From the NCBI RefSeq assembly GCF_051020765.1, contig NC_134946.1, forward strand, positions 7,677,239 through 7,741,238: a DNA stretch of 64,000 nucleotides. Direction: 5' to 3'. Source of the stretch: Lasioglossum baleicum. Lineage: Eukaryota > Arthropoda > Insecta > Hymenoptera > Halictidae. A program made the position numbers and the translations under genes. The first letter of the stretch is position 1; each line of letters starts with the position of its first letter. This document shows, piece after piece, positions 11,083-22,803 of the stretch. Below the pieces are notes generated by a model. It was given only the letters and a program-made list of their open reading frames with translations, did no database searches and had not been told where the DNA came from.

Positions 11083-14000
11083 ATGAATAATGACGAGTCG
11101 CGTGTGGCTAGTGCTTTACAGACCGTGTTCAATTACGAAAATTTTAAAAATGAAGTGCAAAAAGAAGCTACTATTGCTATCAACAAAGGTTAGTCGATCT
11201 GTGGTATTGTTTATAAACTGTTTTCGATCGTGTCTCTTTACATTAATTTTTGAACTTTCGTAGAGTGCGTACGTTATCGGGTTTTATATGAATTCAAAAA
11301 AGGTATTAATTTTACGTCGTTTTAAAGTCATTATAAATTTACAGATTCTAAAGCTGTATGCACATCTCTGCCTCCCGGCTTCGGTAGATCGCTTTGTTAC
11401 GAACTACCGGCTGTTTTACAAAACGGTAAAACAGCTATTGTTTTCTCACCAAAATTATGTTTTATGAAGGTAAAAATTCCAGTACCTAGCCAATCCAATT
11501 TTTCTTACATATTCTTATTGCTTCCAGAAACGCATAGATTTTTTAAGAAGTAAACAGATCAATGCGCGTTTATTACTTGTGTCCACACGATTATCTGAAC
11601 GAAAAGTGATCTTGAAAGATTTAACATCGAATCACTTGACCATACAACTATTGTACGCCACACCTGAAATGGCTAGGATCACGTATTTTCAGGTATACTC
11701 CGCCGCTAATCAATTTATTCTTCTTATAATTTGTTTGTCGATAATTAATCAAACCAACTCTGAATCCACAGGAGCTTGTATTCTCGTTAATACAGCGAAA
11801 GCTACTGTCTTACATTGTATTTAACGAGGCGCATTGTTTAAGTGAACGGGGATACGAATATATACCCTGTTATAAAAATGTTAATGTGTTCAATAAAATC
11901 AATGGGCATGTTCCTAGAGTTGCGGTAACTACTACCGTTACCCACGAGGTAATTCGAATTATCGTCGACTTACTAGCAGAAACAAATAGCGCTTAAAGTA
12001 TTTTGAAATTTCATATATTTTCTGATGAAAATTCTTTCGCAGGTAATCGAAGATATTTCTCGATCGTTGATGTTATGCTCTCCAAAAATATTTAAATTAC
12101 CGGCACAACAAATGAACATATACTATGATGCATGGTTTTTAGATATTCTTCCCAATCCGTTTCAGCATCTTAACTATTTTATTATAGAATCGCTTGGTTT
12201 GTTAAATCTATCTGTTGGCAAGGTAAATCAATCTGTCCTTTTATAGGATTCCAAACTATATACACTGTTGTGCAAAAGAAAGAAGCACCCAGTACAATTA
12301 TAAGATATAATGACAAACAAGATCTTTATGTAGAAATTGTATTGTACAATGATTGATTTATTGCATTTAAAGTATTAGATAATCCACAATAACACATATA
12401 TATTCTCAGAACTATTCAATTAAACAGCGGAATCCTCTTTCAAAACTTATTGTGTTCTTATTTGATTTTTTACCCTTTTCTATTAAATGTGGCCAGGTGC
12501 TTCTTTCTTTTGCACAGTAGTCTTTTGTATAGTGCGGAGCATGAGAGAAAATTAGTAGGAAGGGAACAGGGAAAGAAGCCTGACCATTCAGATTGTCTTT
12601 GCGTTCCTCTTGCCCCATTCTCCTCCTACTAGTTTTCTTTCGTGCTCTGGACAGTATTTATAGGAATTATCTGTACTCAGAAGCACAATGGTTTTGCCAT
12701 TGTTTATTGTAAAGAGGCAGATGCCACAGAGTTGTTGAGAAGCAGGCTAGTTGGCGGAGGCATACCTACGCTTGCCTGTCACCACAGTAAGTGAGCCATT
12801 CTGTAAATTCGTTAGATTCTTTAACCCTTTATAGTCCAACGTGTTTTCTCTCTTTTATGTCAGAACTTGCTAAAACATTTTATAACTCAATTATATTTGT
12901 ATATATAGCTTTGCTAGCCTATGCAGAACAGCAAATCATGGCATTATTAATAAATCTAATGTATATTGTTAAAATAAATAACTATTCCTGGAAAAGTTAA
13001 CATTGAGTCTGTCTCGATGTAGGACTGGAAAGGATTAATACTAAACCTACTACTGCCAGTCAAATGACCGGTTTTATATTTTTCATTTCACAATTATTGA
13101 AATTATGAAGTTGCTTACATCGAAATTGATTCGATAAATTTCTTTATCCGACCACACATTGTTATAAAAATTGCACAGAATCTGAATAAATAGAGTCTTA
13201 TCATTTTTGTAAGCAAAAACACACATTTGAATCGCTTTTAGCGTTCGGTAGGTTTAGTGTTAAACTCTTGTGATACATACTACATATTTCTGAATGATTG
13301 CAGAACTGAATAATGCAAGTAGGCGTGACATAGAAAGACGATGGATATCTGGAGAAGCCAGCGTCATTGCTACGACGTACGATTATGGATTCATTCATAG
13401 GAGACCGATCAGGTATGAGTTGTTTGACGATGTAGAAGACTCTTACGATTACTGTTCTCTTACAAAGGTTCTTATATTTATCAGATGCAAAGTGTATTGG
13501 ACTATACCTGAACATATTCCCAAATACTACCGGGAATCTGTACAGTCCCTTATGAACAACCGTCGTACGTACTGTAGAATATATTTTAGTCCGGAGGAAT
13601 ATTCTTCTATTAAGTTGCTCATCGAGAACCATAGACAAATGGATGGTTTGGAACATATGAAGAAACGATTGAGCGAATACCAGAAACTTGTGACGTATTG
13701 TCTATCGATAAAGTAAGAACTATAGAACGTAAGAAATGGAGTACAGAGATTGTATATTGTATATCAGCAAATTATCTATAAAATTACGTTCAGATGCCGT
13801 CACGCAGTGATTAGTGAATATTTCGGGCATGTGACAGATCCTTGCAAAGTGAACTGCGACGTCTGTGAAAATAGAGATATTGTAAGAACGAGAGCCCTTA
13901 AATTTATTGCTTACTCTGAGAATGTAGAGAAAATTAAATACGACATGTAAGTATACCGATCGCTTGAAAAGTTTAGAAAAAAGTATATTTAACTGGAAAC

Positions 14001-14805
14001 ATGATTATTTTTTAGTTGTGATATTAGCGAATATACGAAGGAGGAACAGTCTCGAAGCGTTAAGGAAAAATCTCCGGAACGCGCGGTAGAGGGAGCGAAA
14101 AAATGCAGCGCTGCGCGTCGAGAAATTCCTGTGGATGGAAATAACAGCGGTGCGATTGTACAATATAGAGATAAGCAAGAAAGTAGTTTAGCGTGTACGC
14201 GATCGTCGACGAAGGGGGGCAATAAACAGCCGTGCTCGACGAGCATGGTGAAACGTGTGAAAGATAATTCAAATGCGACAGGTGCGGACAAACTGGCGAT
14301 AACGCGCTCTTTGCTGGCCAAATACAATCTGAACAATGACATATCGCTGGAGCCGTGCGGTTTGAAGAACAACGCGGTGAATACATCGAAAAGAATAGAC
14401 GGCACTCGGGTTTCCAGCGGGAGAAGAAATGTGTCGCGTACCGGGTCGAGAATCAAAGGCGCAAACAGCAACGCCAGGACACGGACGGTTGAGAAAGACG
14501 AGCCAGTTACGGGGGACGATTCCTGCAAAGTGATTCTTGTCGGACCGAAGAAACGGAAGAAACGCTACGCAGACAAAGACACGTGTCCTGCGGAATTCAG
14601 CTCAAAAAGAAGGAAAATCGAGACCGAAAATAAACCACCCGCTGTGACACAGGACAGAAGGAGGAGTAGAACTTCTGATCGGGATGAACGCGTCAAGGAT
14701 GATGCAAATGAGATCGTGTCGCGCGGCTATGCGACGGCGGGATATTTGATGAAAAAGTACAAATTCAATAAAGACTCGATAACGCTAGAACCGTGTAGAA
14801 AATGA
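11083..14805 (+). CDS. RecQ5-like protein with degraded helicase motifs (10 coding exons)
   Basis: Exons: 11083-11188, 11345-11469, 11528-11692, 11772-11948, 12043-12222, 12681-12786, 13304-13412, 13485-13712, 13794-13946, 14016-14805. All are GT-AG, the phases agree, and they give 712 codons. The order follows the RecQ core: motif Ia/I region with SLCYELPA-like spacing (residues 43-57), ATPEMA (motif Ib region), FNEAHCLSERG (149-159), VAVTTTVTHE (motif III), IVYCK (motif IV), YYRES (337-341), then the RecQ zinc module C400-C416-C420-C423 (CRHAVISEYFG...CKVNCDVC). Key residues are altered: the Walker A lysine is R50 (GFGRS), the Walker B aspartate is N150 (NEAH), and the motif VI arginine signature is replaced by SVQSLMNNR. 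The long basic tail (about 450-712) has likely NLSs (PKKRKKR, SKRRK). The exon 6 start (12681 versus 12633) is a judgement. Closest family by fold order: RECQL5. Helicase activity is doubtful. Confidence 0.85.
12263..12527. mobile_element. MITE in intron 5 of the RecQ-like gene
   Basis: Inverted ends share gcaaaagaaagaagcacc next to TA dinucleotides (12261-12262 and 12528-12529), as expected for a Tc1/mariner-derived element. The roughly 265-bp interior has no coding capacity. Confidence 0.65.
12825..13034. mobile_element. piggyBac-like MITE, TTAA target, in RecQ-like intron 6
   Basis: TTAA at 12821-12824 is followed by ccctttatagtccaacg. The other end, ggactggaaagga, precedes TTAA at 13035-13038. 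The terminal sequences are imperfect inverted repeats (ccctttatagtcc against tcctttccagtcc). The 210-bp interior is noncoding. TTAA duplication and size suggest a piggyBac-type non-autonomous element. Confidence 0.6.
13039..13259. mobile_element. Second piggyBac-like MITE sharing the same TTAA
   Basis: It begins tactaaacctac directly after TTAA 13035-13038. It ends gtaggtttagtg before TTAA 13260-13263. Inverted ends of about 12 bp and TTAA on both sides fit piggyBac-type insertion. It abuts the previous element with a single shared TTAA. Confidence 0.6.
13413..13484 (+). other. 72-nt in-frame intron of the RecQ-like gene
   Basis: GT at 13413 and AG at 13484 bound a 72-nt segment without stop codons. 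Removing it restores the alignment order IHRRPIRCKVYWTIPEH typical of RecQ. Retaining it would insert 24 residues rich in acidic and aromatic side chains. Both forms keep the frame. Confidence 0.6.
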
Positions 14806-14916
14806 CGCCGGAGTTATCTGATGCTTTCGGTACGAAACAATGAAGCTCCGAAACGCATTTCCTGTTATTATTTTATTATTGAATATACATTATTGTTACA
14901 AAGTAACTTTATAATG

Positions 14917-14922
14917 AATAAA
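14917..14922 (+). terminator. Polyadenylation signal AATAAA of the RecQ-like gene
   Basis: Canonical hexamer 112 nt after the stop codon, followed by TA/TT-rich DNA. It is the first such signal downstream of the coding region. Confidence 0.6.
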
Positions 14923-15018
14923 TTATTTGTTACAGCAAAAGAAGTTTTGTGCCACCTGGAATATCTCGGAAACTAAATTCCAGAGAAAAAAATATTTCAA
15001 ATAAAAAGTAAGTCAAGG

Positions 15019-15882
15019 TAGTGATGGGCACTACCCTGATAACCAGGCCTGCCGAGGGATAATCCTACCTAGAGCTAAGAATTGGCCCGTTCCGAGCTGC
15101 GCTATTGTTCGAGTTGCTCAAGGTGGGATTAACTCGATTTTTGCCTGGGATTCTCCGCGCGTATTAGTAGCTATTTTTGCCGTCTAATAGCGGAGGGCAA
15201 TAGCAGAAGGCAAATTGAAGGCAAATTGAAGGCAGCCAGCCGGCCGAAGCTGAATTTGTTTAAGAGGGCAGTACCGTCGCGTCTACTGATCTGATTGGCT
15301 AATATCGTTTTACAGGGCCGCATCGTCGCGGTGAGGGTAGTTCGCACTGATGTGGCAGATGTCAGCAGCGAAGTAATCGAGCGCACGAGGAAGAAGATCG
15401 ATCGACACCAATCGATACGATCAGCGTGTCGTTCGGAATAACGCATACGGTCGTGCGCAGGCGCGGCAGTTCCCCACTACGCACAGATGCACATTTTGTG
15501 CACATGCAAATTTTACTTATTCTCATATTTATGTTATTTTTCTTAGACTGCGGATCTTTATGCGAAATAAAAATTGTCTGCATAGATTGCAAGAGATGGA
15601 AACTATAAAAATTGCATTGCCATACCATTTTCTCTACAGTTCAATTTCAATTCATTACATTTCGAAATTTATTGAAATGTGTTTATGGAAAAAAAGTGTC
15701 GTTCGACGAAAAAGAAAATTTATATTTTTTGTATGACTACTATACACTTATTTTAATGTACTAATACGCGCGGAGAATCCCAGGCAAAAATCGAGAATTT
15801 GGTTATCAGGGTAGTCGACTGAAAATAGTAACAGCTACTATCGACTAAATCGATAGTTTTTAGTCGATTGCGCCCATCACTA
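15019..15882. mobile_element. Composite non-autonomous hAT element carrying an inner foldback
   Basis: The outer ends are tagtgatgggc (15019) and its complement (ending 15882). The last 71 bp (15812-15882) are identical to 2018-2088 of the hAT relic at the window start. Inside it is a second inverted pair, actaccctgataacca (15030-15045) against 15800-15815. Further in is a perfect 37-bp inverted repeat (15133-15169 and 15759-15795). No matching 8-bp target duplication is visible, so the element may be rearranged. No transposase is present. Confidence 0.75.
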
Positions 15883-16103
15883 CCTCACACGGCGCACCAA
15901 CCTTTACACGGCGCACCAACTGTTTATGGCGTTTATACGGCGTGCCAACTCGCGTCTAGGTCGCGCTCTGATTGGTCCGTGTTTTTCGTTAATAACTCCT
16001 AAACAAAGCCGCGGACAACATTTTTGCAAAGGAAAATATTGCTTCGAATGATCACAGGAACCTCCCATTTCCGGCTGTTGAAGGAATTTTGGGACACCCT
16101 GTA
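15883..16103. repeat. Transposon end fragment with cggcgcaccaac repeats
   Basis: The segment carries cggcg(c/t)(a/g)ccaac three times (15888-15950) and ends with gggacaccctgta, the complement of a mariner-type cagggtgtccc terminus. No matching left end is seen upstream, so it is a one-ended relic immediately before mib1. Confidence 0.45.
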
Positions 16104-16300
16104 TGTATATGCAGACAGTGAATTATGATATCTAAAATTTTCAACAGAGTTTCCTCTCATATTTTAACCTTTGTAATGTTGGTACTACATGTTTTGACAT
16201 TAGTTTAAGATGGCGGTATTTTTCGTTGTTCGTGTGTAGTAGGGTTATCGGATCTTCAAGTTTTTTACGTTTTCGATAGAAAATTCGGCGTGAATGAATT

Positions 16301-18772
16301 ATGGAAACTGGTGCGAGTACCGGTACTCGTACAACGCGGTTTATGATGGAGGGTGTCGGTGCCCGGGTCATCCGTGGCCCTGAATGGAAATGGGGTAAAC
16401 AGGTTAGTCTGAATGTTAACTTATTGAAACGTTAGTTATCCTTTCGTCCGTACACTTTCTTCAGAAATTATCTGACCTTAAGAACATCGTGCACAATTTC
16501 AATCGCATTTTCGTATTTTTTCTCAAATTTACACATCGTATTCGTAATAAAATTATACGTTTACATTTTGAGGTTATCTCGAACCGATATTTATTTAACT
16601 TTAAAGCTTCTGAGCGTACTTTTAAAAATTTGTTTGATATTGTACTCTACGTTTAATGTTTCTCAATGTACATTACTATTATTATTATTATTTTTTGTGG
16701 CTACTATGCATACATTGTGTCCATAAGGAACATTTTCCCACTGTTTCATTGCTATAATTTGATTACACAGGATGGAGGAGAGGGCCATGTGGGAACTGTT
16801 AGGAACTTCGAATCACCCGAGGAAGTCGTTGTTGTATGGGATAATGGGACAGCAGCAAATTACCGCTGCTCTGGTGCTTTCGACCTCAGAATTCTGGACT
16901 CAGCTCCGACTGGTGTGAAACATGACGGTACAATGTGTGACACGTGCAGACAACAGCCAATTTTCGGAATTCGCTGGAAATGCGCAGAATGTGGCAACTA
17001 TGATCTGTGTTCTATGTGTTATCACGGAGACAAACATCACCTGAGACATAGATTCTATCGTATAGCGACTCCTGGTAGTGAGAGAGTCTTGCTGGATCCT
17101 AGACGCAAGAGTAAAAAGGTAGAAACTGTTATATGGTCGAAATGAACGAACTATGATTCACAATTTAAATGTATTTATAATCTAGATCGCGATTCGTGGT
17201 ATATTTCCTGGTGCAAGAGTTGTTCGAGGTGTTGATTGGCAGTGGGAGGACCAAGACGGTGGAAATGGCAGAAGAGGTAAAGTCAATGAAATCCAAGATT
17301 GGTCGGCAGCCAGTCCACGCTCAGCAGCTTATATTATTTGGGACAATGGTGCAAAAAACCTGTACCGTGTTGGCTTCGAAGGAATGGTTAGTATATCATT
17401 TGCATGAGACATTAAATTGTTTATTAATACAACATTTATCTACATTTCAGGCTGACTTGAAAGTAGTTAATGACGCTAAAGGTCAGTCAGTGTACAGAGA
17501 CCATCTTCCACTGTTAGGTGAACAAGGGCCAGGTCGAACAGGTTCGCATGGCTTGCAAATTGGAGACCAGGTAACCTAAAGTACAATAACTATTAAATAT
17601 AAAAATTTGAACAGATGCATAAACTGTTTTTCCAACTCGCAGGTGAATGTAGACTTAGAACTGGAAATAGTGCAGTCATTACAGCATGGACATGGAGGGT
17701 GGATAGACGTGATGTTTGAGTGCCTTCGCACTACAGGCACTGTCGTTGGCATCGACGAAGACCATGATATTGTTGTATCCTACCCAAGTGGCAACCGGTG
17801 GACTTTCAACCCAGCTGTGTTGACAAAAGTACAGATACCGGTCCCAGTGACCAGCTCCAGTTCAGATAACCAAACTTTTGCAGTCGGAGATTTGGTGCAG
17901 ATTTGCAACGATCTAGAGAAGATCAAGCTGCTCCAACGTGGACATGGGGAGTGGGCTGAGGCAATGGCTCCGGTACAGTAACATTACACTAGCATTATAT
18001 TAGATATTTCCCGTGTGAATTATATTTCAATAATTTATTTATCCGCGCAGACTATGGGAAAGATTGGCAGAGTTTTGCAATTGTATCATGATGGAGACTT
18101 GAAGGTTGAAGTCTGCAGTACCTGTTGGACGTATAATCCTCAAGCAGTGACAAAGGTAGCCAGTAGCGATGGCAGTGTTCCAGGAAACAGCAGTGGAGGT
18201 GTGTGAAGTCTTTTAACAGAAGATTTTGAATTGGAAATTAATTGATTTTATTTTAGAGCGTTTGTCAGCGATGTTGAAGAAATTGTTTGAAACGCATGTC
18301 TCGGGTGATGTTAATGAGGAGTTGGTGAAGACCGCTGCCAATGGTGACGCTACCAAGTGTGAGGAATGCTTAAAGAGACCGGAAGCTGACGTGAATGGAG
18401 TTTTCGCTGGACACACGGCTCTGCAAGCTGCAAGTCAAAATGGTCATTCCGAAGTCATTAAAATTCTCCTCCGTTATAAATCCGACGTAGAGATCGAGGT
18501 GAATTTTTTAGATTCTTTTATAATGTTGTATATTGCATTTTCTGTTGCTAAAATTGGGCATTTTATGCGTTCAGGATAAAGATGGCGATAGAGCCGTGCA
18601 TTATGCAGCTTTCGGAGATGAGTCCGGTGTTATGGCGTTGTTGGCTGGCGCTGGAGCTGACTTAAACGCGAGAAATAAAAGACGACAGACTGCCCTCCAT
18701 ATGGCGGTTAATAAAGGCCACGCGGGTGCTGTGCGTACACTCCTGGAGTTAGGGTGCCACCCCAGCTTACAG
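16301..18772 (+). CDS. mib1: Mind bomb 1 E3 ubiquitin ligase, 5' part (8 exons; gene continues beyond window)
   Basis: MIB1 ubiquitinates Delta/Serrate in signal-sending cells so that they are endocytosed and activate Notch. Exons: 16301-16402, 16771-17118, 17186-17386, 17451-17570, 17643-17972, 18051-18198, 18257-18498, 18575-18772; phases agree, 563 codons. Domains: first MIB/HERC2 (about residues 15-80; GARVIRGPEWKWGKQDGG), ZZ zinc finger (C90, C93, C105, C108, C114, C117, H124, H127), second MIB/HERC2 (about 155-228), Mib repeats (about 255-405), first ankyrin repeats (about 430-563; GHTALQAASQNGH, RQTALHMAVNKGH). The start METGASTGT lies 14 residues before the conserved MMEGVGARV; an internal Met start is possible. 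The last exon ends with good donor cag|gtgagt at phase 0. The usual protein is about 1000 residues, so roughly 440 residues (rest of ankyrins and RINGs) are missing from the window. Confidence 0.95.
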
Positions 18773-21700
18773 GTGAGTTTGTATTTTATTATAATTTTTC
18801 AGGGAGATTTAATTAACATTCGTAAAATGCTTTAATATGTTTAATTTAATTGAAAGTGATAGTATATTTAAAGATAAAAATGGAATTAAATATTAAATAT
18901 AGGTGGTATTATTAATTGAAGTACTAATTAATTTTCGTAAATAGTATACATAATATACTAGCGAATTGTTTTTTGTGTAATCATTCAGACAGAAATAAAG
19001 AAAATGATAAATACTGTGTATTGATATTTTAATTCGGTACAGTCTTGTTTGAGTTGTTATTATTGAATCTAGGATATTGTATTACACGAGATATTTTGGA
19101 ATTCGTAGAAAAATTAGAGTCGACGAGTTGTACTTCTTTCAATAATATTTTTCGTGAAACGTTTTATTTATAGGATGATAATTTTAACAATCGCAATCTA
19201 TGTAAAATATTTTACGTACTATTCCAAATTGGATATTTGCTTACATAGAAATTTGGTAATTTGTGTAATGTACGTAAAGACGTGGTAAGGGGGGTTTTTC
19301 AGAACATTTTATGAATTATTTGTGAAGTTGCACTCTCTAAACGAAGACTAATACATACAATCATTTTCTAAATTATTTCAGGTTGTTATCTTTTTATTAG
19401 TTCTTAAAATTAATTTTGAAAAATAATTTACAATTATGTACAGCAGAAATTAATTTTTTTATTCAGACATTTTAGGTTGTACAACTTCTTTACCAGCCGT
19501 TAACAACCATATAATTCCTATAAAATTAATTTCACCCATAAAAACTCTCCAGAATGTTTTAAACATAAAGAACACGTTATTGTTTACGTTATTATTTTAG
19601 ATTGCTCCGTTTCTGCATTGACAAGTCCGTTAATCATAAAATTAACTAAAAATCCTTAATAAAAAAATCGAAAAATTGCAATTCTAAACAGCGAAAAACA
19701 AAGATGTGGCCCCAGAAAGGTGTCTCCACCCCCATTTCTTACTCTACGCTCTACGCGAATTCCCAGTTCTGATTCGACTTTTTTGTGTTTCGAACCACCA
19801 TGAATTTCCTCCCGGCTTAATTACTCGACTCTACGGAGGGGGGGGAGGAGGGATGTTGAAGTTTCTTCTGGTTCGTTTTTGGGTCCAAGTCGCCGCGACG
19901 CGACGTCGCAGAATCGCACGCGCTCGCGAACGTGAATTAGTGTTAATTCACCTTTGTTACATGGGTATCTCCTCATTTGCAGGAGACTTAATTAATTCGG
20001 TTATCTGGCGCCGTAGGAAGCCTCGAATTCCAGCTGCGTTACGTGTGTCGCGGCGCTGTGTTTGAGAATACGTGTTGCGCATAATCAAGTCGCTCGCTCA
20101 CTATACATTCGGTGTCCGGGAAATGGGGATACCCATTTTCCTTCGAGACAATTCGACCCGATCCAAATTCCGACCAAAACCTCATTCTTTTCGAAACGAA
20201 TCACCAATAAGATTTCTTTTCAAAATGAATTGTCGACATTTTTCTTCTCGAAACGTACCACCGGTTTCGATGGAACGTTGCCGGAATATAGCCCGCATGA
20301 AACTGTACCATGTGAATTTTTTCGGTCTATTTTGGCCGCGTTTTTGAGGAGAAAAAAAACACTTGAAGTTAAGAAAAACACGATGTTGGATGGCGAGTAT
20401 CTTTGGAACTACTGAAGTTAGGATAGCCATGCGACGTGTCTACTTACAGGTTTTTGAATGACAAATTTGATCGCGTAAACAGATTTGTATAAAGTCGATT
20501 TATTTAAACAATTTAGTAAATAATAATTGTAATAAGTAGAATATATTATGTAGTACACACGTTGGATTCAGCATTTAACGTAGATCGCTTTTGTAAAATG
20601 TCAAATAAGGGTTGCTACCATCTTTATTTCATATAATTATCAGTATCTTTGAAAATAGTTTTCGCCAAGTTACATAAAAAACGATCACCGTTTAAATCAA
20701 GTTTTATCATCGATAGTTTTTGAAAGTTTGTTCACCTCTTCAACTTCTCTGTTTTTTCCTAGAAACGAAAATATGTTTCGCTTATGTTTGACCGTTTTAT
20801 AAGCCTGCGAGCGCGTATGTTGATTTTCTCGAAAACGCGGCCACATATAAACATATTTTTCCCGAGAATTTTCGTTTTCGTATGCAAAACCAACAGAAAG
20901 TCTTTATTTTTCTTTTTCCCCGGGATATTTCTGGGAAAGATATTCCATATTTTCGCTCCGATACACTACAGCTACTGTTTTAATCGTGCGCCACAGTTTT
21001 CGGAAGTTTATGCGAATTTTAGGCTCGAGACCGCAATTAATTAGACGCGGGGTGTTAGAATTTTTTCGAAAGCGGGTGATTACAATAAATTATCGCAAAG
21101 CCTTCTTTTCAAGCGATGCTAGACGGGCCAGGGCAGCGAAAGTAATTAAGAAAGTTAGGTAATGCCCCTCCTCTCATTTTCATAATCACCCTGCGAAATG
21201 GTATAAATTAACAGTAAACGTAAATCAACAATGTTTCCGAGCGGTCAGCTAACAGTGAACTGTAATATTATACTGGCTTTATGTTTTCGCATTTCTGGGG
21301 GCTGTAATCCTTCAGGAACTTATTTGAGCCGCTGCGGAAGCAGTATTCGTTCACTCTCGAACAATTTCGATTATTTCGTATCGCCAGAATGCATCGTCGA
21401 GTGTGAAATTGTTGATGTTTTTTGTTACTAGAACATTAAAGATTCTTATACGGTGAAAATGGTAAAGGAAAGGCAACTTTTGACGATTTTAGATTTGGAA
21501 ATCTGTTTGGTGTTTAATGGGTTCTAATTTTATTGAAAAGAATCTGACGGCAATTTATCTTGGCTTATTTTCAAATATCAAATCTGTGATTTTGATACTC
21601 TCAAATTATTTTTCTTGCAGGATTTTCTTCCGCAAAAATAAAAATTCGTGGCTTGAAGATTGTTAATGTTCAATCTATCATAACATCGTAAAAAAAGAAT

Positions 21701-22150
21701 CGTACAAGGATCTATCTCAGCTCATTCTAAAATTTGAAATGTCTGTTTTGATAATACATAAACCCAATAAATGCTCCATGCAATTCTATCCAAAAATCTT
21801 CCGTGCGACTAGAAAACGGTAGGAAAACCTACTCGAAAATTGGCTAATTCAGGATCAGAACTTCTCACCCACCCGCAGCACCAGGACACGCGTCCTCCGC
21901 GTCAATAAAAGTGCCAATAACCCAGATTTACGGTGCCTCTTGCCCCTTGCCGTTCTTTCACTCGAACAAAAGAAAGGCGTCCCTTCTCTTTATTCCTCTC
22001 CAGTTGAATTATCCATCGTTCGCCTAACCCTTTCGAACGATCAGACACAGGAGAGCGCTATTCTACGCCGCCATTTTGCCGGCGGCAACTGCGTTGCTCC
22101 TCCCGATTTTGCACCATGGGAAACTTGTTCTCAGCGAGTACTGTTTCACA
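18773..22150. other. Gene-free start of the presumed intron
   Basis: AT-rich up to about 19690, then a more GC-rich patch (19690-20300) including a G-run, then unique-looking AT-rich DNA. The open stretches at 19706-20430 overlap on both strands, lack family similarity and have no splice context, so they are not called genes. Confidence 0.5.
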
Positions 22151-22152
22151 TA

Positions 22153-22801
22153 CAGGGTGAGTCACCTGACGTTATCACCTCAAATATCTTTGTTGTTTTC
22201 AAAGATATTAGGTGTGCAAATAAGTTCTTTCCCCTTTTTTTCCAAATTCAAGATTCTATTACATGAAATGTAATAAAATCTTGTCTGGTGTGACTCCCAA
22301 TCTTTCTGCCAATTTTTCTTGCGTCTGAATCGGATTTTCGTTGAGCAATTTCTCTGACTCACCGTCATCGAACTTTCTCGGTGCACCTGAACGATCGTCG
22401 TCTTCCAAATTAACATTTCCGGTTTTAAATGTTTGGTACCACTTCTTGCATGTTCTGTAAGATACAGCGTTTTGTCCCAGTGTCGCACAGACTCATTTCA
22501 GTAGCTTCAACAGCTGATTTCCTAAGCTGGAATGCAAAGAGTAAGCAGCGAGGCAAATAGTAATTATAGTCACTGAATTCGTAATGAAAGGGTCTATCAT
22601 TGTAGATGTTTAAAAAAGGGTGGCTCCATTTAAAAAAATTAAGGTGACCTTGATATCTCTAAAAACAGTTCCATAAAAACAAAAGTTTCTTTTGTATCTT
22701 ATGAGCCCCATTTTATCATCCAACTTTGTCCTGAAGACATTCAATCTATCTTTGAAAACAACAAAGATATTTGAGGTGACAACGTTACGCGACTCACCCT
22801 A
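22153..22801 (-). mobile_element. Decayed mariner element with N-terminal transposase fragment
   Basis: The ends cagggtgagtcacctgacg (22153) and the complementary gcgactcaccct (to 22801) lie against TA. Both ends carry an inner aaatatctttgttgttttc block. On the minus strand, 22488-22260 reads as the mariner DNA-binding region: an RTCKKWYQTFKTGN-like helix block, then a GAPRKFDDGESEKLLNENP-like linker and EKLAERLGVT. Frames are broken (readable only piecewise) and the catalytic domain is absent, so it is non-autonomous. Confidence 0.75.
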
Positions 22802-22803
22802 TA

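Noticed and set aside
12633..12786. Longer form of RecQ-like exon 6 starting after cctcctactag
   Set aside because: Phase-compatible with a good pyrimidine tract, but the extra 16 residues do not fit the RecQ pattern, while the 12681 start joins directly to the IVYC block. Kept only as an alternative.
13201..13656. 151-codon minus-strand open frame over RecQ-like exons 7-8
   Set aside because: Antisense shadow; the + strand carries the RecQ-like coding sequence with consistent splice sites.
14060..14528. Minus-strand open frames opposite the RecQ-like last exon
   Set aside because: Shadows of the lysine/arginine-rich tail.
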